From Pectobacterium zantedeschiae (lineage in GTDB: Bacteria > Pseudomonadota > Gammaproteobacteria > Enterobacterales > Enterobacteriaceae): a stretch of 64,000 bases of DNA. Under the pieces are notes generated by a model. That model was not told where the DNA came from. It saw only the letters and a program-made list of their open reading frames with translations, and searched no databases. The stretch lies in contig NZ_NWTM01000001.1 in assembly GCF_004137795.1 (NCBI RefSeq), forward strand, positions 3,010,035 through 3,074,034. The letters are read 5' to 3'. Shown here piece after piece: positions 19,518 to 28,214 of this stretch; position 1 is the stretch's first letter, and each line of letters starts with the position of its first letter. Both the position numbers and the translations under genes were made by a program.

Positions 19518-19544
19518 TAAATCATTGCCTCCATGTGCCGAAAC
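19518..19544 (+). promoter_or_regulatory. Sigma-28 (FliA) promoter of the NIT-domain chemoreceptor
   Basis: TAAA-N15-GCCGAAAC matches the flagellar sigma factor consensus TAAA-N15-GCCGATAA with exact spacing, a perfect -35 and six of eight bases at -10. It lies about 75 bases before the chemoreceptor start at 19619. This indicates co-regulation with motility. The rest of 19304-19618 shows no gene. Confidence 0.75.
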
Positions 19545-19618
19545 TAAAATAAACCCTGTCTACTTTTGCAAACTGCACATGTCAGAAAAGGACGGATTGC
19601 AGGCTATGGAGCACATCT

Positions 19619-21568
19619 ATGAAATCCCTTCATCACATATCGATCCGTAGTAAGTTCATTCTGGCCCTCCTCCCACCGATCCTCGCCCTGCTGTGGTTCA
19701 GTATTTCCGGCGTGATGGAGCGACGCAGTACAGAAAGTGAAATGATCCGCATGGAGAAACTGATTACGCTGGCACGCGATGCGGGCGAACTGGCCCATCA
19801 GCTCCAGCGTGAACGAGGAATGAGCGCGGGTTATTTTGGCAGTCAGGGGAAAAAGTTTGGCGCCGAACTCACTACGCAGCGGCAAGCCAGCGATCGGGCA
19901 CAGCAACAGTTTCAACAAACGGCTGCGAATCTCAGTGAGAGTGAGCTCGGTAACGATGTGAGTGGCGAGATCGGTAAAATTGCACAGAAAATGCAACAGA
20001 TTGGCGAGTATCGTCGCAATATCGACAGCATGTCGATCTCTGTTACGCAGGCTCTCGGCTACTATTCCGATTCCGTCAGCTATCTGCTGAATATTGTCGG
20101 AGATATGACCCACCTGGTCAGCGACGGCGGTATTGCCCAGCGTCTGGCGGCCTATTACAACCTGCTGAACGTCAAAGAACAGGCAGGGCTTGAACGTGCC
20201 GTGCTTTCTAACACCTTCTCTGCCAATAGCTTTGCTGCTGGGATGTTCGAGCGTCTAAACCAGATGGTTGGTAAGGGAGACGCGTATATCACCGCCTATA
20301 ACATGTTCGCCAATGCCGAACTGCGCAAGGCTTTTGAACAGGCGCTTAACAACCCTTCTGCCCAGAGCGCACTCCAGATGCGCAATAAAGCCATTGCCTC
20401 TCCCGGCGGCAATTTTGACATTGACGCCAGCCAGTGGTTTAACCAGCAAACGGTAAAAATCGATGAACTGAAGAACGTTGAGCAGCTCGCCACCAACGAT
20501 TTGACGACACAGGTTAACGCCTTAGCCGCCGATGCGCGCCAATCCTGGATTAGCTATTTGGCTGGTGCCTTAATTTCTCTCCTGATGGCACTTGGTTTGG
20601 CTTCGATGATTATGCGCAGTATCAACGAGCAGCTTCAGCAAACGCTGACGACCATTCGCGAGATGGGCGGCGATCTTACACGTCGCCTGCGCGTGCCGGG
20701 AACTGACGAACTTTCACAGTTGAATCAGGCCTATAACGCGTCACTGGAAAACATCGCCGACATGGTGGTGAATATTAAGCGCAGTTCACAAACTATCGGA
20801 CGCGCCAGCAGCGAGATCGCTAACGGCAATCAGGATCTGGCGCAGCGTACCGAAGAACAATCCGCTTCTCTGGTGCAAACCGCCAGCAGCATGGAAGAGA
20901 TTACCGTCACGGTAAAACAAACCGCAGACTTTGCCGGACAAGCACGACAGTTAACAACAGAGGTAGACGATCAGGCTCATCGCGTCGGAACCATTACCGA
21001 ATCGGCTAGCGACGCGATGGGGAAAATTCAGGATGCCAGTCAGCGTGTGAATGCGGTGGTTGCCGCTATTGATGCCATTGCCTTTCAGACCAACCTGCTG
21101 GCGCTGAACGCCGCGGTTGAGGCTGCACGAGCGGGGCAGCATGGCCGCGGGTTCTCTGTCGTCGCAGCGGAAGTTCGTCAGTTATCACAGCGTAGCGCAG
21201 ACGAAGCGGGTAAAATCCGTGCGCTTATCGCAGACAGCATTGCCAGCGTCAGTGAAGGTACGAAGCTGGTGAACCAATCGAACCGAGGGATTAACGACAT
21301 CGTCACTGGCACGCGTAAAGTGCGCGATCTGGTGAATGAAATTGCAGTCGCCGCCGATGAGCAGTCGCTGGGCATCGCACAAATTAACGAAGCACTCAGC
21401 CAGTTGGAAATGGTCACACAGCAGAATGCGACGCTGGTTTCGCAGGCTTCTGTCGCCAGCCAATTACTGGATGAACAGGCGATTGAAATGGAATCTCTGG
21501 TTAGCCGCTTCAAGGTTGACGATGGCGCACCACCGCAGCCTTTACAGCACGCGCTGTTATCAAGGTAA
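19619..21568 (+). CDS. Methyl-accepting chemotaxis protein with nitrate/nitrite-sensing (NIT) domain
   Basis: A 649-residue chemoreceptor. TM1 is at about residues 12-31. A periplasmic region of roughly 280 residues follows with the NIT-type start '[20 protein letters not shown]' and many helices. TM2 ('[19 protein letters not shown]') lies near 315-335, then HAMP, then a signalling domain with tip '[21 protein letters not shown]'. NIT domains in related receptors bind nitrate or nitrite; the ligand here is inferred. No C-terminal CheR-binding pentapeptide is present. It has a convincing FliA promoter upstream. Confidence 0.93.
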   Translation: MKSLHHISIRSKFILALLPPILALLWFSISGVMERRSTESEMIRMEKLITLARDAGELAHQLQRERGMSAGYFGSQGKKFGAELTTQRQASDRAQQQFQQTAANLSESELGNDVSGEIGKIAQKMQQIGEYRRNIDSMSISVTQALGYYSDSVSYLLNIVGDMTHLVSDGGIAQRLAAYYNLLNVKEQAGLERAVLSNTFSANSFAAGMFERLNQMVGKGDAYITAYNMFANAELRKAFEQALNNPSAQSALQMRNKAIASPGGNFDIDASQWFNQQTVKIDELKNVEQLATNDLTTQVNALAADARQSWISYLAGALISLLMALGLASMIMRSINEQLQQTLTTIREMGGDLTRRLRVPGTDELSQLNQAYNASLENIADMVVNIKRSSQTIGRASSEIANGNQDLAQRTEEQSASLVQTASSMEEITVTVKQTADFAGQARQLTTEVDDQAHRVGTITESASDAMGKIQDASQRVNAVVAAIDAIAFQTNLLALNAAVEAARAGQHGRGFSVVAAEVRQLSQRSADEAGKIRALIADSIASVSEGTKLVNQSNRGINDIVTGTRKVRDLVNEIAVAADEQSLGIAQINEALSQLEMVTQQNATLVSQASVASQLLDEQAIEMESLVSRFKVDDGAPPQPLQHALLSR

Positions 21569-21643
21569 GGGAGACGATGCCGTTCGAGAAGTGTGGACGA
21601 CATCGCCCCAATGGTCGGTCTGCTCTTTCAGCATTGTGATACT

Positions 21644-21664
21644 AACGCCCTCATTGAGGGCGTT
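21644..21664. terminator. Bidirectional terminator between the chemoreceptor and the DUF1615 gene
   Basis: AACGCCCTC / GAGGGCGTT with a 3-base loop. It lies between two converging genes, 75 bases after the chemoreceptor stop and 2 bases beyond the stop of the minus-strand lipoprotein gene, so it can serve both. Confidence 0.7.
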
Positions 21665-21666
21665 AC

Positions 21667-22764
21667 CTATTTGGCTCTCGCTAAACACCGCTGCCGACGC
21701 TCATCGACACGTTGGGCAAACCACGCCGTGGTTAGCTTACGGGTGATTTTCGGGCTTTCCAGCGTGATCCCCGGCAGGATAGCGCGCGGAGCCTTGCCGC
21801 CCGACTTATCCGCCAATGTAAAGACGCGCTCATACAGGCTGCTGTCTTCAAAATCGAGGCTATTACCCTTCTCCAGTGCACGACGAATGGCGCTGTCGCT
21901 CATATCCAACCGTTTCCCCAACGCACGCACCGCCAGTTCCGTGGCACTGGCTTTATCCGAACTGTAGTTGATTAAATCACCGTCCAGCGCCAGCTTAACT
22001 CCCGTCAGACGGCTGACGGCACGCTGGAACGCCGCATTTCGGCTGGCATACCGTCCTGCGTTGAAATCTGCGAACCGATAAATGGACTGCGGGTAATTTG
22101 CCGGATAGTCCAGCAGGTGCTTGATGCCAAAATACATCCCGCCACGGCGGCTAAATACTTCGCGGCGAAGCGATCCATCCACGGTATACGGATAACCCTT
22201 TGCGTTAGCTTCGGCGAAGGAGATGCTCACCTGCATTGGCCCGCCGGTATGTACCGGGTTCAAACGTCCAAATAGTCGCTGGCCCATCGGCACCATGTCG
22301 ATGAAATCATCAAAGATCGCGCTGAGCTCTTTTTCTGTGCGCACCTTATCAAGCCGCTCGCTGTAGCTCTTTCCGTTAGGGGATTTGATGAGTAGCGCGG
22401 TACGCACCAGAAATGCGGGGACATGAACTTTCTCCGCGCGGCGGTCAATCTCCTGCCAGGCGATTTTCGACAAATTCGGCACCTGTGGATCGGCGCTAAA
22501 CGTCGATTCCTGCTCAGTTACCGCGAGTACCGAACACAAATTTTCATTACTGGGATCGAGCCCCTGCGCAGTAAATGCCGTCGCGATATCGGTTGCCCAA
22601 CCCTGACGATCTTTCACGTTGTCAGGCAACAGTTTGAGCAACTGCGCGCGAACATCCGCAGGTCGTGATTCCGGCGTCGTAGCCGTTTTGCTGGCGCAAC
22701 CCGCCAACACCAGCAGAGCCAGTGCACACAAGGGACGGAACAAGGGAGCATAAGAATGAGGCAT
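21667..22764 (-). CDS. DUF1615 family lipoprotein
   Basis: A 365-residue lipoprotein of the DUF1615 family, function unknown. The start at 22764 gives a lipoprotein signal: a short charged N-terminus, a hydrophobic core and the lipobox LVLAGC with Cys near residue 22. The longer frame to 23001 was rejected because it buries this signal. The body contains 'VTEQESTFSADPQVP', reminiscent of the catalytic Glu region of lysozyme-like (soluble lytic transglycosylase) folds. Its position facing the periplasm would suit a cell-wall-related role, but that is inference. Confidence 0.88.
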   Translation of the reverse strand: MPHSYAPLFRPLCALALLVLAGCASKTATTPESRPADVRAQLLKLLPDNVKDRQGWATDIATAFTAQGLDPSNENLCSVLAVTEQESTFSADPQVPNLSKIAWQEIDRRAEKVHVPAFLVRTALLIKSPNGKSYSERLDKVRTEKELSAIFDDFIDMVPMGQRLFGRLNPVHTGGPMQVSISFAEANAKGYPYTVDGSLRREVFSRRGGMYFGIKHLLDYPANYPQSIYRFADFNAGRYASRNAAFQRAVSRLTGVKLALDGDLINYSSDKASATELAVRALGKRLDMSDSAIRRALEKGNSLDFEDSSLYERVFTLADKSGGKAPRAILPGITLESPKITRKLTTAWFAQRVDERRQRCLARAK

Positions 22765-22917
22765 AGTCTCTCGGTACCATGATTGAAAAGCTGTCAGAAC
22801 GTTAGCGCAGCCAGCACCAATTATCCAGCCGGAGGCAAACGGATGCATTTTACGAATTGGCCTGGCATAGTTAGCGCTATCACTAACCGAATGCGCTAAC
22901 GAACGGACGAAACACGT

Positions 22918-23709
22918 ATGGCGGCAACCAATCATTGGACACGGGATCAGCTGCTGATCGCCTTCACATTGTACAGTCAGTTGCCGTTTGGCAGGCTGCA
23001 TTCGCGTAACCCCGATATCATTCGCTATGCTGCATTGATTAACCGTACACCTTCTGCATTGGCGATGAAGCTGGTTAATCTCGCCAGCCTCGACCCGTTC
23101 ATTATCGATTCCGGTCGCACTGGCTTGCGCGGCGCGTCCAACGCCGACCGGGCGCTGTGGCAGGAGATGGACAACAATCCTGAGTTATTTGAACAGCAGT
23201 GTCAGCAGGCAATGGTATCGCTTGAAGCCGGAGCAATGGAAACGACAGTTGCACCATCACCGTTCCAGGCCAACGAGAGCGACACCCGTAATTATCACGG
23301 TGGCGAGCGCCTCGCACAGGTGAAAACACGCATTGGTCAGCAGCTCTTTCGCAAACGCGTGCTCAGTAACTATGGCGAACGCTGCTGCGTGACCGGGTTG
23401 GAAGAGCCCGCTCTACTGGTCGCCAGCCATATTCGCCCGTGGAAAATGGCCGCGGAACACCGACTCAATCCCAGCAACGGCCTCTGCCTGTCCAACCTGC
23501 ATGACAAAGCTTTCGATATGGGGCTGATCAGCTTCAACGATTCGCTGGAAATGCTACTCTCTCCGCGCATCAAAAAGCTGAAAAGCGCCATCAGCGACGT
23601 CAACTTCGCCCAGTACGAAGGTAAGCAAATCCACCTGCCAGACGCCTACCCGCCCGATCTGTCACAGATGGCGTACCATCGTGAACATATTTTTTTGGGG
23701 CGGGGGTAA
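22918..23709 (+). CDS. HNH endonuclease
   Basis: A 263-residue protein with a C-terminal HNH nuclease core: 'CCVTGLEEPALLVASHIRPW' (about 153-172) supplies the first His, followed by 'NPSNGLCLSNLHDKAFDMGLI' (Asn and last His). This arrangement matches the HNH_2 group of restriction-like nucleases. The N-terminal 100 residues ('WTRDQLLIAFTLYSQLPFGRLHSRNPDII') are a conserved companion domain seen in bacterial HNH proteins, possibly for DNA recognition. No methylase partner is adjacent. It may be a solitary defence nuclease. The gene ends 12 bases from the converging HEAT-repeat gene. Confidence 0.88.
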   Translation: MAATNHWTRDQLLIAFTLYSQLPFGRLHSRNPDIIRYAALINRTPSALAMKLVNLASLDPFIIDSGRTGLRGASNADRALWQEMDNNPELFEQQCQQAMVSLEAGAMETTVAPSPFQANESDTRNYHGGERLAQVKTRIGQQLFRKRVLSNYGERCCVTGLEEPALLVASHIRPWKMAAEHRLNPSNGLCLSNLHDKAFDMGLISFNDSLEMLLSPRIKKLKSAISDVNFAQYEGKQIHLPDAYPPDLSQMAYHREHIFLGRG

Positions 23710-23721
23710 GAAGGCAACGAA

Positions 23722-25068
23722 TCAGCTACCAAACAAAAACAGGGCGATGTACGGACTTTTGCGCGAGATAACGTGCGGTTTTTTATCTAACAATTCCCGC
23801 AAACGCATCTGCTGTCGTGTATTCGGCAGGATGCCGGAACGGTTGAACCGCTGTATCCAGTACGCCACACCCGCCTGCGTTAGCGCAGCATTTTCTGCTT
23901 GCGCGTTATCCAACAGGAAAATCAGCCAGTCCCATTTATTCAACTTGTGCGCTAAAAAGTAGTACACCTCAACGTGTTCTCTGGAAGACGCGCCTTCCAG
24001 ACAGCGCTGAAGTTCAGGCAGCGACAAATAGATTTTCTGTTGGTAAAACAGTTTCCGCGCAACCTTCGCAATAGCAATTGAAGGATGGCGCAGAGAAACC
24101 AGCAGTCGTTCGCGAGCATCGTCACCCGTATGCAGAATGAGAATGCGCAAAGCGCTGTGATAAAGGCTGGGATAGCGCTCGTCCAGATTGCGTTCTGCCA
24201 GCGCCACAATGCCGTCGTAGCGCTGCTCATCCAGCCCCCAGAGCGTGATTTTGCGCACTGTGACCGTCACCTCCCGATCCAGCGTTGCAAGATAATGTAC
24301 AACCGGATCGTCGTCTTTTTCACGCAGCAGTGTTGAGGCACGCTGGCGCACCAATGCATTCTTATCCAACAGTAGCGCTATCAACAGGGACTCAAGAACA
24401 GGGAACGCGTTGTCCATCACATACTGCAACGCCGCCTGCTTGATGGGGGCAAAAGTATCTTTCAACAGAATCGCCATCACCTCATGATCGACATCCCGAT
24501 CCGCGCTTAGCAGATACCGCGCCGCGTTAGCCCTCACTAACGGATCGCGATGCAACATCGCCTGACCAAAAACCTGCTTCAGCGGAAACAGCTCACGCTC
24601 AGCGAGTATATCCAGAGATAATCGAGCGACGGTTTTATCATCAGACGACAGCCCCGCCAGTAGCAACGGCACGTGCGCCTCCTCGGTCAGAAAGCTGACA
24701 ATCTCATCCACCAGCGGCTGGTGATTTTCCCTCTGACATTGCAGCAGCCAGAAAATCCCAGGCAAATTAGCGACAAAATGCGCTGTATTATCTGGCGTTA
24801 ATAGCAGCCGCACGCTCTGTTTGGCCGCACGGCGTACCGGCTCAGCCCAATCGTTCACCCGTTCAATCAGTGCTGGTAATGCAGAAACCTCATCCATGAA
24901 GCCCAGACACAGCACCGCACGCTGCCGAATATGCCCGTTATAGTGGTGCGTAAGCGCTATCAGGCGTGGCGCCGAATCTATCAAGCCAGCCTGAGTGGGC
25001 TGATAATAGTTGTCTGGCAAAGCCACTAGCTTTTCCAACTGTTGCAGCAGTAAGTCGTACGATGCCAT
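23722..25068 (-). CDS. HEAT-repeat protein in the rtcB operon
   Basis: A 448-residue soluble protein built of helical repeats of about 30-35 residues (for example 'HIRQRAVLCLGFMDEVSALPALIERV', 'DPLVRANAARYLLSADRDVDHEVMAILL', 'NALVRQRASTLLREKDDDPVVHYL'), typical of HEAT or PBS-lyase-like scaffolds. No catalytic motif is visible. Its start is 16 bases downstream of the rtcB stop on the same strand, so it is cotranscribed from the rtcB sigma-54 promoter. It occupies the place where E. coli has rtcA. A role in RNA repair or as an RNA-binding adaptor is inferred from context only. Confidence 0.88.
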   Translation of the reverse strand: MASYDLLLQQLEKLVALPDNYYQPTQAGLIDSAPRLIALTHHYNGHIRQRAVLCLGFMDEVSALPALIERVNDWAEPVRRAAKQSVRLLLTPDNTAHFVANLPGIFWLLQCQRENHQPLVDEIVSFLTEEAHVPLLLAGLSSDDKTVARLSLDILAERELFPLKQVFGQAMLHRDPLVRANAARYLLSADRDVDHEVMAILLKDTFAPIKQAALQYVMDNAFPVLESLLIALLLDKNALVRQRASTLLREKDDDPVVHYLATLDREVTVTVRKITLWGLDEQRYDGIVALAERNLDERYPSLYHSALRILILHTGDDARERLLVSLRHPSIAIAKVARKLFYQQKIYLSLPELQRCLEGASSREHVEVYYFLAHKLNKWDWLIFLLDNAQAENAALTQAGVAYWIQRFNRSGILPNTRQQMRLRELLDKKPHVISRKSPYIALFLFGS

Positions 25069-25084
25069 ATTCCCTGCCCTCTTC

Positions 25085-26320
25085 TTATTCTTTTACACAC
25101 ACCACCTGACGCAGCGTATGCACGATTTCCACCAGCGATGACTGTGCCGCCATCACCTTATCGATATCTTTGTACGCCATCGGAATTTCGTCGATAACGT
25201 CGCTGTCTTTTCTGCACTCGACGTGCGCGGTTGCACGGATCTGGTCTTCCACGGTAAAGCGTTTTTTCGCCGCAGTACGGCTCATGGTTCTTCCCGCGCC
25301 GTGGCTACAGGAACAAAAACTGTCTTCGTTCCCCAATCCGCGCACGATGAAGCTCTTCGCCCCCATCGATCCTGGAATGATCCCCATCTGACCTTTCTGC
25401 GCCGACACCGCCCCTTTACGGGTGATTAGCACCGACTCACCGAAGTGCGTTTCGCGCTGCACGTAGTTATGGTGGCAGTTCACGCCTTCCTGCTGAGTGG
25501 TAAACGGCTTCGTCACAATACGGGACAGCGCCGCCAGCGTATGCGACATCATCACTTCACGGTTATGGCGGGCAAAATCCTGCGCCCACTCGACGGCTTC
25601 CATGTAATCGTCAAAGTGCAGGCTACCTTCCTCGAAATACGCCAGATTACGGTCCGGCAGATTCGCGATGTGCTGCTGCATATCTTCCTGCGCCAGCTTG
25701 ATGAACAGAGATCCAATCGCGTTCCCCACACCACGTGACCCGCTATGTAACATCACCCACACGCGATCCACTTCATCCAGACAGATTTCGATAAAGTGGT
25801 TACCCGTCCCTAACGTCCCCAGATGCTGATAGTTATTAGTTTTCAGCAACTGCGGGTATTTATCCGTCAAACGCTTAAAACGCGGCTCCAGCAGTGACCA
25901 GTGAGCGTCCACCGTTTGTGGCGGGTTCTGCCAGGAACCAACATCGCGTTTAGAACGCGTGACGCTACGTCCGTGCGGCACCGCCTGTTCAATCGCGCTA
26001 CGCAGCCCCATCAGGTTATCCGGCAGGTCGCTGGCAACCAGCGACGTACGCACCGCAATCATCCCGCAGCCGATATCCACACCGACCGCCGCCGGGATAA
26101 TCGCGCCACGCGTCGGGATCACGCTACCAATTGTCGACCCTTTTCCCAGATGCACATCCGGCATTACCGCCAGATGTTTAAAAATGAACGGCATTTTGGC
26201 CGTGTTCAGCAGTTGGTCGCGAGCTTCCGGTTCCACAGGTACGCCCTGTGTCCACATTTTTACCGGTGCACTATTCACTGGAGACATCATGTCGTAATCC
26301 TGCTTTTTCATCTCTTCCAT
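25085..26320 (-). CDS. rtcB: RNA-splicing ligase RtcB
   Basis: GTP-dependent RNA ligase that seals 2',3'-cyclic phosphate (or 3'-phosphate) ends to 5'-hydroxyl ends in RNA repair. The 411-residue protein closely resembles E. coli RtcB (408 residues). Blocks include 'MPDVHLGKGSTIGSVIPT' and 'GVDIGCGM' (metal site with Asp and Cys), 'LHSGSRGVGN', 'HNYVQRE', 'GSMGAKSFIVRG' and 'CSHGAGRTMSR' with the His that takes up GMP. The extra N-terminal residues MEEMKKQ could be trimmed if a later Met is used. A -24/-12 promoter lies directly upstream and the activator rtcR is divergent. Confidence 0.97.
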   Translation of the reverse strand: MEEMKKQDYDMMSPVNSAPVKMWTQGVPVEPEARDQLLNTAKMPFIFKHLAVMPDVHLGKGSTIGSVIPTRGAIIPAAVGVDIGCGMIAVRTSLVASDLPDNLMGLRSAIEQAVPHGRSVTRSKRDVGSWQNPPQTVDAHWSLLEPRFKRLTDKYPQLLKTNNYQHLGTLGTGNHFIEICLDEVDRVWVMLHSGSRGVGNAIGSLFIKLAQEDMQQHIANLPDRNLAYFEEGSLHFDDYMEAVEWAQDFARHNREVMMSHTLAALSRIVTKPFTTQQEGVNCHHNYVQRETHFGESVLITRKGAVSAQKGQMGIIPGSMGAKSFIVRGLGNEDSFCSCSHGAGRTMSRTAAKKRFTVEDQIRATAHVECRKDSDVIDEIPMAYKDIDKVMAAQSSLVEIVHTLRQVVCVKE

Positions 26321-26360
26321 TTTTTATTCTCTTTGTTTGTCATTGTTCACCTGAGATATA

Positions 26361-26375
26361 GCGAAAGACGTGCCA
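26361..26375 (-). promoter_or_regulatory. Sigma-54 promoter of rtcB
   Basis: On the minus strand the sequence reads TGGCACGTCTTTCGC, against the RpoN consensus TGGCAC-N5-TTGCA. The GG/GC spacing is correct and only one base of the -12 core differs. It lies 41 bases before the rtcB start codon, with the sigma-54 activator rtcR encoded divergently, as in E. coli. The AT-rich interval 26380-26511 would hold the RtcR binding sites. Confidence 0.85.
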
Positions 26376-26511
26376 GATTTTTGAAATAGACACAATAAAA
26401 ACGTAATCATTTGATAATTAATAAATAAAAAACTCACCACACGAACTGGCAACAAAGTAAAAGAACAGGTAAATTTATCCTATAGGATAATAATTTATAT
26501 AAAGGAATAAA

Positions 26512-28104
26512 ATGAAACGTCGCGTCGTTATTGGTGTGCTGGGCACCACGCTGGATAAACGAGGTAAACGGGAGAACCGCTGGACGAAATGGCGTCCTAC
26601 CGTCGGCCTGTGCCAACAGCCCGATTTTCCGGTCGATCGCCTGGAACTGCTGCACCAGTCACGCAACGAGGGAATGGCACAGCAGGTGGTGGAGGATATC
26701 GCCGTGGTGTCACCGGCCACACAGGTCACGCTTCAGGCTGTTGAGCTGCGCGATCCGTGGAACCTCGAAGAGGTTTACAGCGCCTTTCTGGACTTCGCGA
26801 GCAGCTACCCGTTCGATACCGAGAACGAAGAGTATTTCGTTCATATCACCACCGGCACCCACGTCGTGCAGATTTGCTGGTTCCTTCTGACCGAAGCCCG
26901 CTACCTACCCGCCAAGCTGCTGCAAACCGCCCCAGGGGAGAAAGCGGATCGCCCCGCACCGCAGGGCATCTATGCCGTTATCGATCTGGATCTTAGCCGC
27001 TACGCAACACTCACCAGCCGCTTCCAGCACGAGCAAGAGCGCTCAGTTTCGTTCCTGAAATCGGGTATAGAGACGCGCAACAGCACGTTCAACGCGCTGA
27101 TCGACCAGATTGAACGTGTCGCGTTGCGTTCTACCGCGCCGATGCTCCTGACCGGCCCGACCGGTGCGGGGAAATCCTTTCTGGCTCAGCGCATCTATCA
27201 GTTACGTCAATCTCGCCATCTGGTCAGCGGTCGGTTTGTTGCGGTTAACTGTGCCACGTTGCGCGGCGACAATGCGATGTCGACATTATTCGGTCATGTG
27301 AAAGGCGCGTTTACCGGTGCGTTACAAGCAAGAACGGGGCTCTTACGTGAAGCGGACGGCGGCATGCTGTTTCTGGATGAAATCGCCGAACTGGGGCTGG
27401 ATGAGCAAGCCATGCTACTCAAAGCCATTGAAGAAAAACGCTTTTTACCGTTTGGTTCGGATAAAGAAGTCAGCAGCGATTTCCAACTGATTGCCGGTAC
27501 GCACCGCAACCTGCACGAGTGGATTGCACAGGGTAAATTTCGTGAAGATCTCTACGCCCGTATCAATATGTGGACCTTTCCCCTGCCGGGCTTGGCGGAA
27601 CGACGGGAAGATATCGAACCGAATATTGACTACGAACTCCAGCGCTTCACACGCGATCACCAAACGCAGATTCGCTTCGATAAAGATGCACGACAACGCT
27701 ACCTCGCCTTTGCCTGCTCACCGCAGGCCGCGTGGCGTGGCAACTTCCGTGAACTCGGCTCCTCCATCGCCCGCATGGCGACGCTGGCGGAACAAGGCCG
27801 CATCACCGTTGCACTGGTCGCGGAAGAAATGGTTCGCCTGCAAGCAAGTTGGCACAGCGATGCCTCGAAAACTGCATTTTCACCCGAATTACCGCCTGAA
27901 TTCGCCAACATCGACCTGTTTGAACAGCGTCAGCTTGAAACCGTGCTCGACGTCTGTCGTACCTCCAATTCGCTCTCCGAAGCCGGTCGCCAGTTATTCG
28001 CCGTTTCACGCCAGCAAAAACAGAAGCCCAACGACGCTGACCGACTGCGTAAGTATCTGACACGTTTTGGGCTGAGCTGGGAGGGATTGAAACAGGAGGG
28101 ATAA
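26512..28104 (+). CDS. rtcR: Sigma-54-dependent transcriptional regulator RtcR
   Basis: Enhancer-binding activator of the rtcB operon. The 530-residue protein has an N-terminal RtcR regulatory domain of CARF type (about 1-180; 'VIGVLGTTLDKRGKRENRW', 'ITTGTHVVQICWFLL'), thought to sense cyclic-phosphate RNA or oligonucleotide signals. The AAA+ domain has Walker A 'GPTGAGKS' (near 217), the sigma-54 contact loop 'GAFTGA' (near 267) and Walker B 'GGMLFLDEIAEL'. A C-terminal helix-turn-helix region reads 'SNSLSEAGRQLF'. It is divergent from rtcB. Confidence 0.96.
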   Translation: MKRRVVIGVLGTTLDKRGKRENRWTKWRPTVGLCQQPDFPVDRLELLHQSRNEGMAQQVVEDIAVVSPATQVTLQAVELRDPWNLEEVYSAFLDFASSYPFDTENEEYFVHITTGTHVVQICWFLLTEARYLPAKLLQTAPGEKADRPAPQGIYAVIDLDLSRYATLTSRFQHEQERSVSFLKSGIETRNSTFNALIDQIERVALRSTAPMLLTGPTGAGKSFLAQRIYQLRQSRHLVSGRFVAVNCATLRGDNAMSTLFGHVKGAFTGALQARTGLLREADGGMLFLDEIAELGLDEQAMLLKAIEEKRFLPFGSDKEVSSDFQLIAGTHRNLHEWIAQGKFREDLYARINMWTFPLPGLAERREDIEPNIDYELQRFTRDHQTQIRFDKDARQRYLAFACSPQAAWRGNFRELGSSIARMATLAEQGRITVALVAEEMVRLQASWHSDASKTAFSPELPPEFANIDLFEQRQLETVLDVCRTSNSLSEAGRQLFAVSRQQKQKPNDADRLRKYLTRFGLSWEGLKQEG

Positions 28105-28214
28105 GGATCGTCCTCCCACCGGTAACGGGAACACATCCCATACTCCCCCCACACCTTATACCTAATCAGAACCACAGCATGGCCCCAGAGTATTAGAGGC
28201 AGGTTTTCCTTTTA

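Noticed and set aside
22765-23001. N-terminal extension of the DUF1615 lipoprotein
   Set aside because: It would place the lipobox at an internal position and overlap the HNH gene start on the other strand.
25901-26389. A 162-residue ORF antisense to rtcB
   Set aside because: It covers the rtcB start and sigma-54 promoter on the other strand and has Arg/His-rich shadow composition.
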